Below, in pieces: positions 33,549-34,376 of a stretch of DNA of 34,376 bases (position 1 is the stretch's first letter; each line of letters begins with the position of its first letter). Location of the stretch: assembly GCA_030612365.1 (NCBI GenBank), contig JAUWOA010000012.1, forward strand, positions 1 to 34,376. The letters are read 5' to 3'. The notes below the pieces were generated by a model. The model had not been told where the DNA came from and did not search any database. It worked only from the letters and a program-made list of their open reading frames with translations. Origin of the DNA: Candidatus Thorarchaeota archaeon (GTDB lineage: Archaea; Asgardarchaeota; Thorarchaeia; Thorarchaeales; Thorarchaeaceae). A program made the position numbers and the translations under genes.

Positions 33549-34376
33549 ATGCCCGGTGAACTTCCTAATACGCCGAACGAAAGGCGAATCGCAAGTCTTG
33601 AAGAAGAATCGATTCGATATAGAGCTCTTGTTGATAGTATGAATGACGGATTCGGGGTTATCGATAAGGGTGGCAGACTCACCTATGTCAACGCACGTTG
33701 GGCATCCATGTTGGAATATGAGCCTAACGAGATGGTAGGTCATTCACTTGTAAGATTCGTAGATGAGAAGAACCGTGCAATTCTGAATGATAATGTCAGA
33801 AAAAGGACCGAGGGCCTTCCTTCACAATACGAACTTGAATGGTTATCAAAGAATGGCAAACTGGTTCCAACTATTGTATCAGGCGCTCCGCTTGTTGGTG
33901 AGAATGGTTTGCACATGGGCTCCTATGCAGTCATCACGGACATAACTGGGATTCGTCATGTTGAAGATGCATTACGGGAAAATGAGCGCTTTCTGTCTAG
34001 TGTATTCAGCAGCATCCAAGATGGCATCAACGTCCTCGATTCGAAAAAAACAATTCTTCGTGTTAATCCAACGATGGAACAATGGTACGCCCAAGCAATG
34101 CCATTGGTTGGCAAGAAGTGCTATGAAGCACATGGTGGTTCCGATCCATGTGAGAATTGTCCAGCAGAAATAACACTGGAAACAGGCAAAGCCGCTTCCG
34201 CAATTGTACAAAGGAGGGATGCCAGCGGCAAAGCAATTGGATGGCTGGATCTTCATTCGTTCCCACTAAGAGACAGAGAAACGGGCGAAATAACGGGAAT
34301 CATCGAGTACATTCGAGACATAACATTCCGCCGACGTGCGGAAGAGGAACTGCGCGAAAGCGAAACAAGATACCGT
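33549..34376 (+). CDS. PAS-domain sensor protein, 3' truncated by the window end
   Basis: The frame opens at ATG 33549 and stays open for 276 codons to the last base, so the gene continues beyond the window. Two PAS domains are complete (about 17-140 and 145-268). Both end in the usual IRDIT/ITDIT strand followed by an acidic linker helix. The second repeats the Cys motif of the preceding kinase: GKKCYEAHGGSDPCENCP with Cys191, Cys201 and Cys204. A third PAS domain seems to begin at SETRYR. A histidine kinase core is likely downstream, but this cannot be seen. It lies 145 bases from the REC-kinase stop. Confidence 0.85.
   Translation, partial: MPGELPNTPNERRIASLEEESIRYRALVDSMNDGFGVIDKGGRLTYVNARWASMLEYEPNEMVGHSLVRFVDEKNRAILNDNVRKRTEGLPSQYELEWLSKNGKLVPTIVSGAPLVGENGLHMGSYAVITDITGIRHVEDALRENERFLSSVFSSIQDGINVLDSKKTILRVNPTMEQWYAQAMPLVGKKCYEAHGGSDPCENCPAEITLETGKAASAIVQRRDASGKAIGWLDLHSFPLRDRETGEITGIIEYIRDITFRRRAEEELRESETRYR

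Noticed and set aside
1-34376. CRISPR arrays, insertion sequences, phage genes, toxin-antitoxin pairs
   Set aside because: No regularly spaced direct repeats, transposase or integrase motifs or small paired toxin genes were seen by reading both strands.

Overview
The window reads as a gene-dense stretch of an archaeal chromosome of moderate GC content. No rRNA, intact tRNA, CRISPR array, phage gene or insertion sequence was seen. The archaeal reading rests on TATA-like boxes about 25-30 bases before inferred transcription starts, several probably short leaders, U-tract terminators, an F420-type luciferase-like oxidoreductase, corrinoid/MtaA-type methyl-transfer proteins and PAS-rich sensor kinases. 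An Asgard lineage such as Thorarchaeota, or a euryarchaeote, would fit, but no phylogenetic marker here decides it. TAG is an ordinary stop codon in this genome: about 10 of the roughly 27 genes end in it.

Layout. (1) 1-454 is the C-terminal end of a surface beta-propeller-like protein. 520-2209 (minus strand) is a corrinoid protein plus an MtaA/UroD-type methyltransferase. (2) 2603-11562 (plus strand) is a long co-directional block. It starts with an ECF transporter (S component with its own terminator, then a fused double ATPase and EcfT). A GlcD-like FAD oxidase, a split iron-sulfur/CCG partner and two aminotransferases follow. (3) 11586-14714 (minus strand) has a divergent carbamoyltransferase, a guanidino deiminase and a second MtaA/UroD-type protein. 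(4) 14877-17365 (plus strand) has an NfeD-like membrane protein with a striking Asp/His/Glu tetrad-repeat insert, then a flotillin-like SPFH gene interrupted by one in-frame TAG. (5) 17448-20250 (minus strand) has an F420-type oxidoreductase and a PAS histidine kinase ending in a thioredoxin-like domain. (6) 20509-22717 (plus strand) is an ArsR regulator overlapping a Zn/Cd-type P-type ATPase. (7) 22722-26371 (minus strand) is a three-gene ABC-2 exporter operon. (8) 26418-30631 holds sfsA, a K+-independent membrane pyrophosphatase and a Y-family DNA polymerase. (9) 30785-34376 (plus strand) has a REC-PAS-histidine kinase and the start of another PAS sensor.

How the parts may work together (inference). 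The ECF/oxidase/aminotransferase block looks like vitamin uptake placed next to FAD- and PLP-dependent enzymes that interconvert 2-hydroxy, 2-oxo and amino acids. The deiminase and carbamoyltransferase could form an arginine-deiminase-like route, but the carbamoyltransferase has altered substrate-side motifs. The NfeD-flotillin pair suggests a membrane-microdomain system with an unusual, possibly metal-binding, insert. The sensors, one with a thioredoxin-like tail and two with a Cys-rich PAS motif, suggest attention to redox or metal state.

The items most worth following up are the amber-interrupted flotillin with its His-rich NfeD partner, the thioredoxin-tailed kinase, the divergent carbamoyltransferase beside a deiminase, and the tRNA-like remnant before the flotillin gene.
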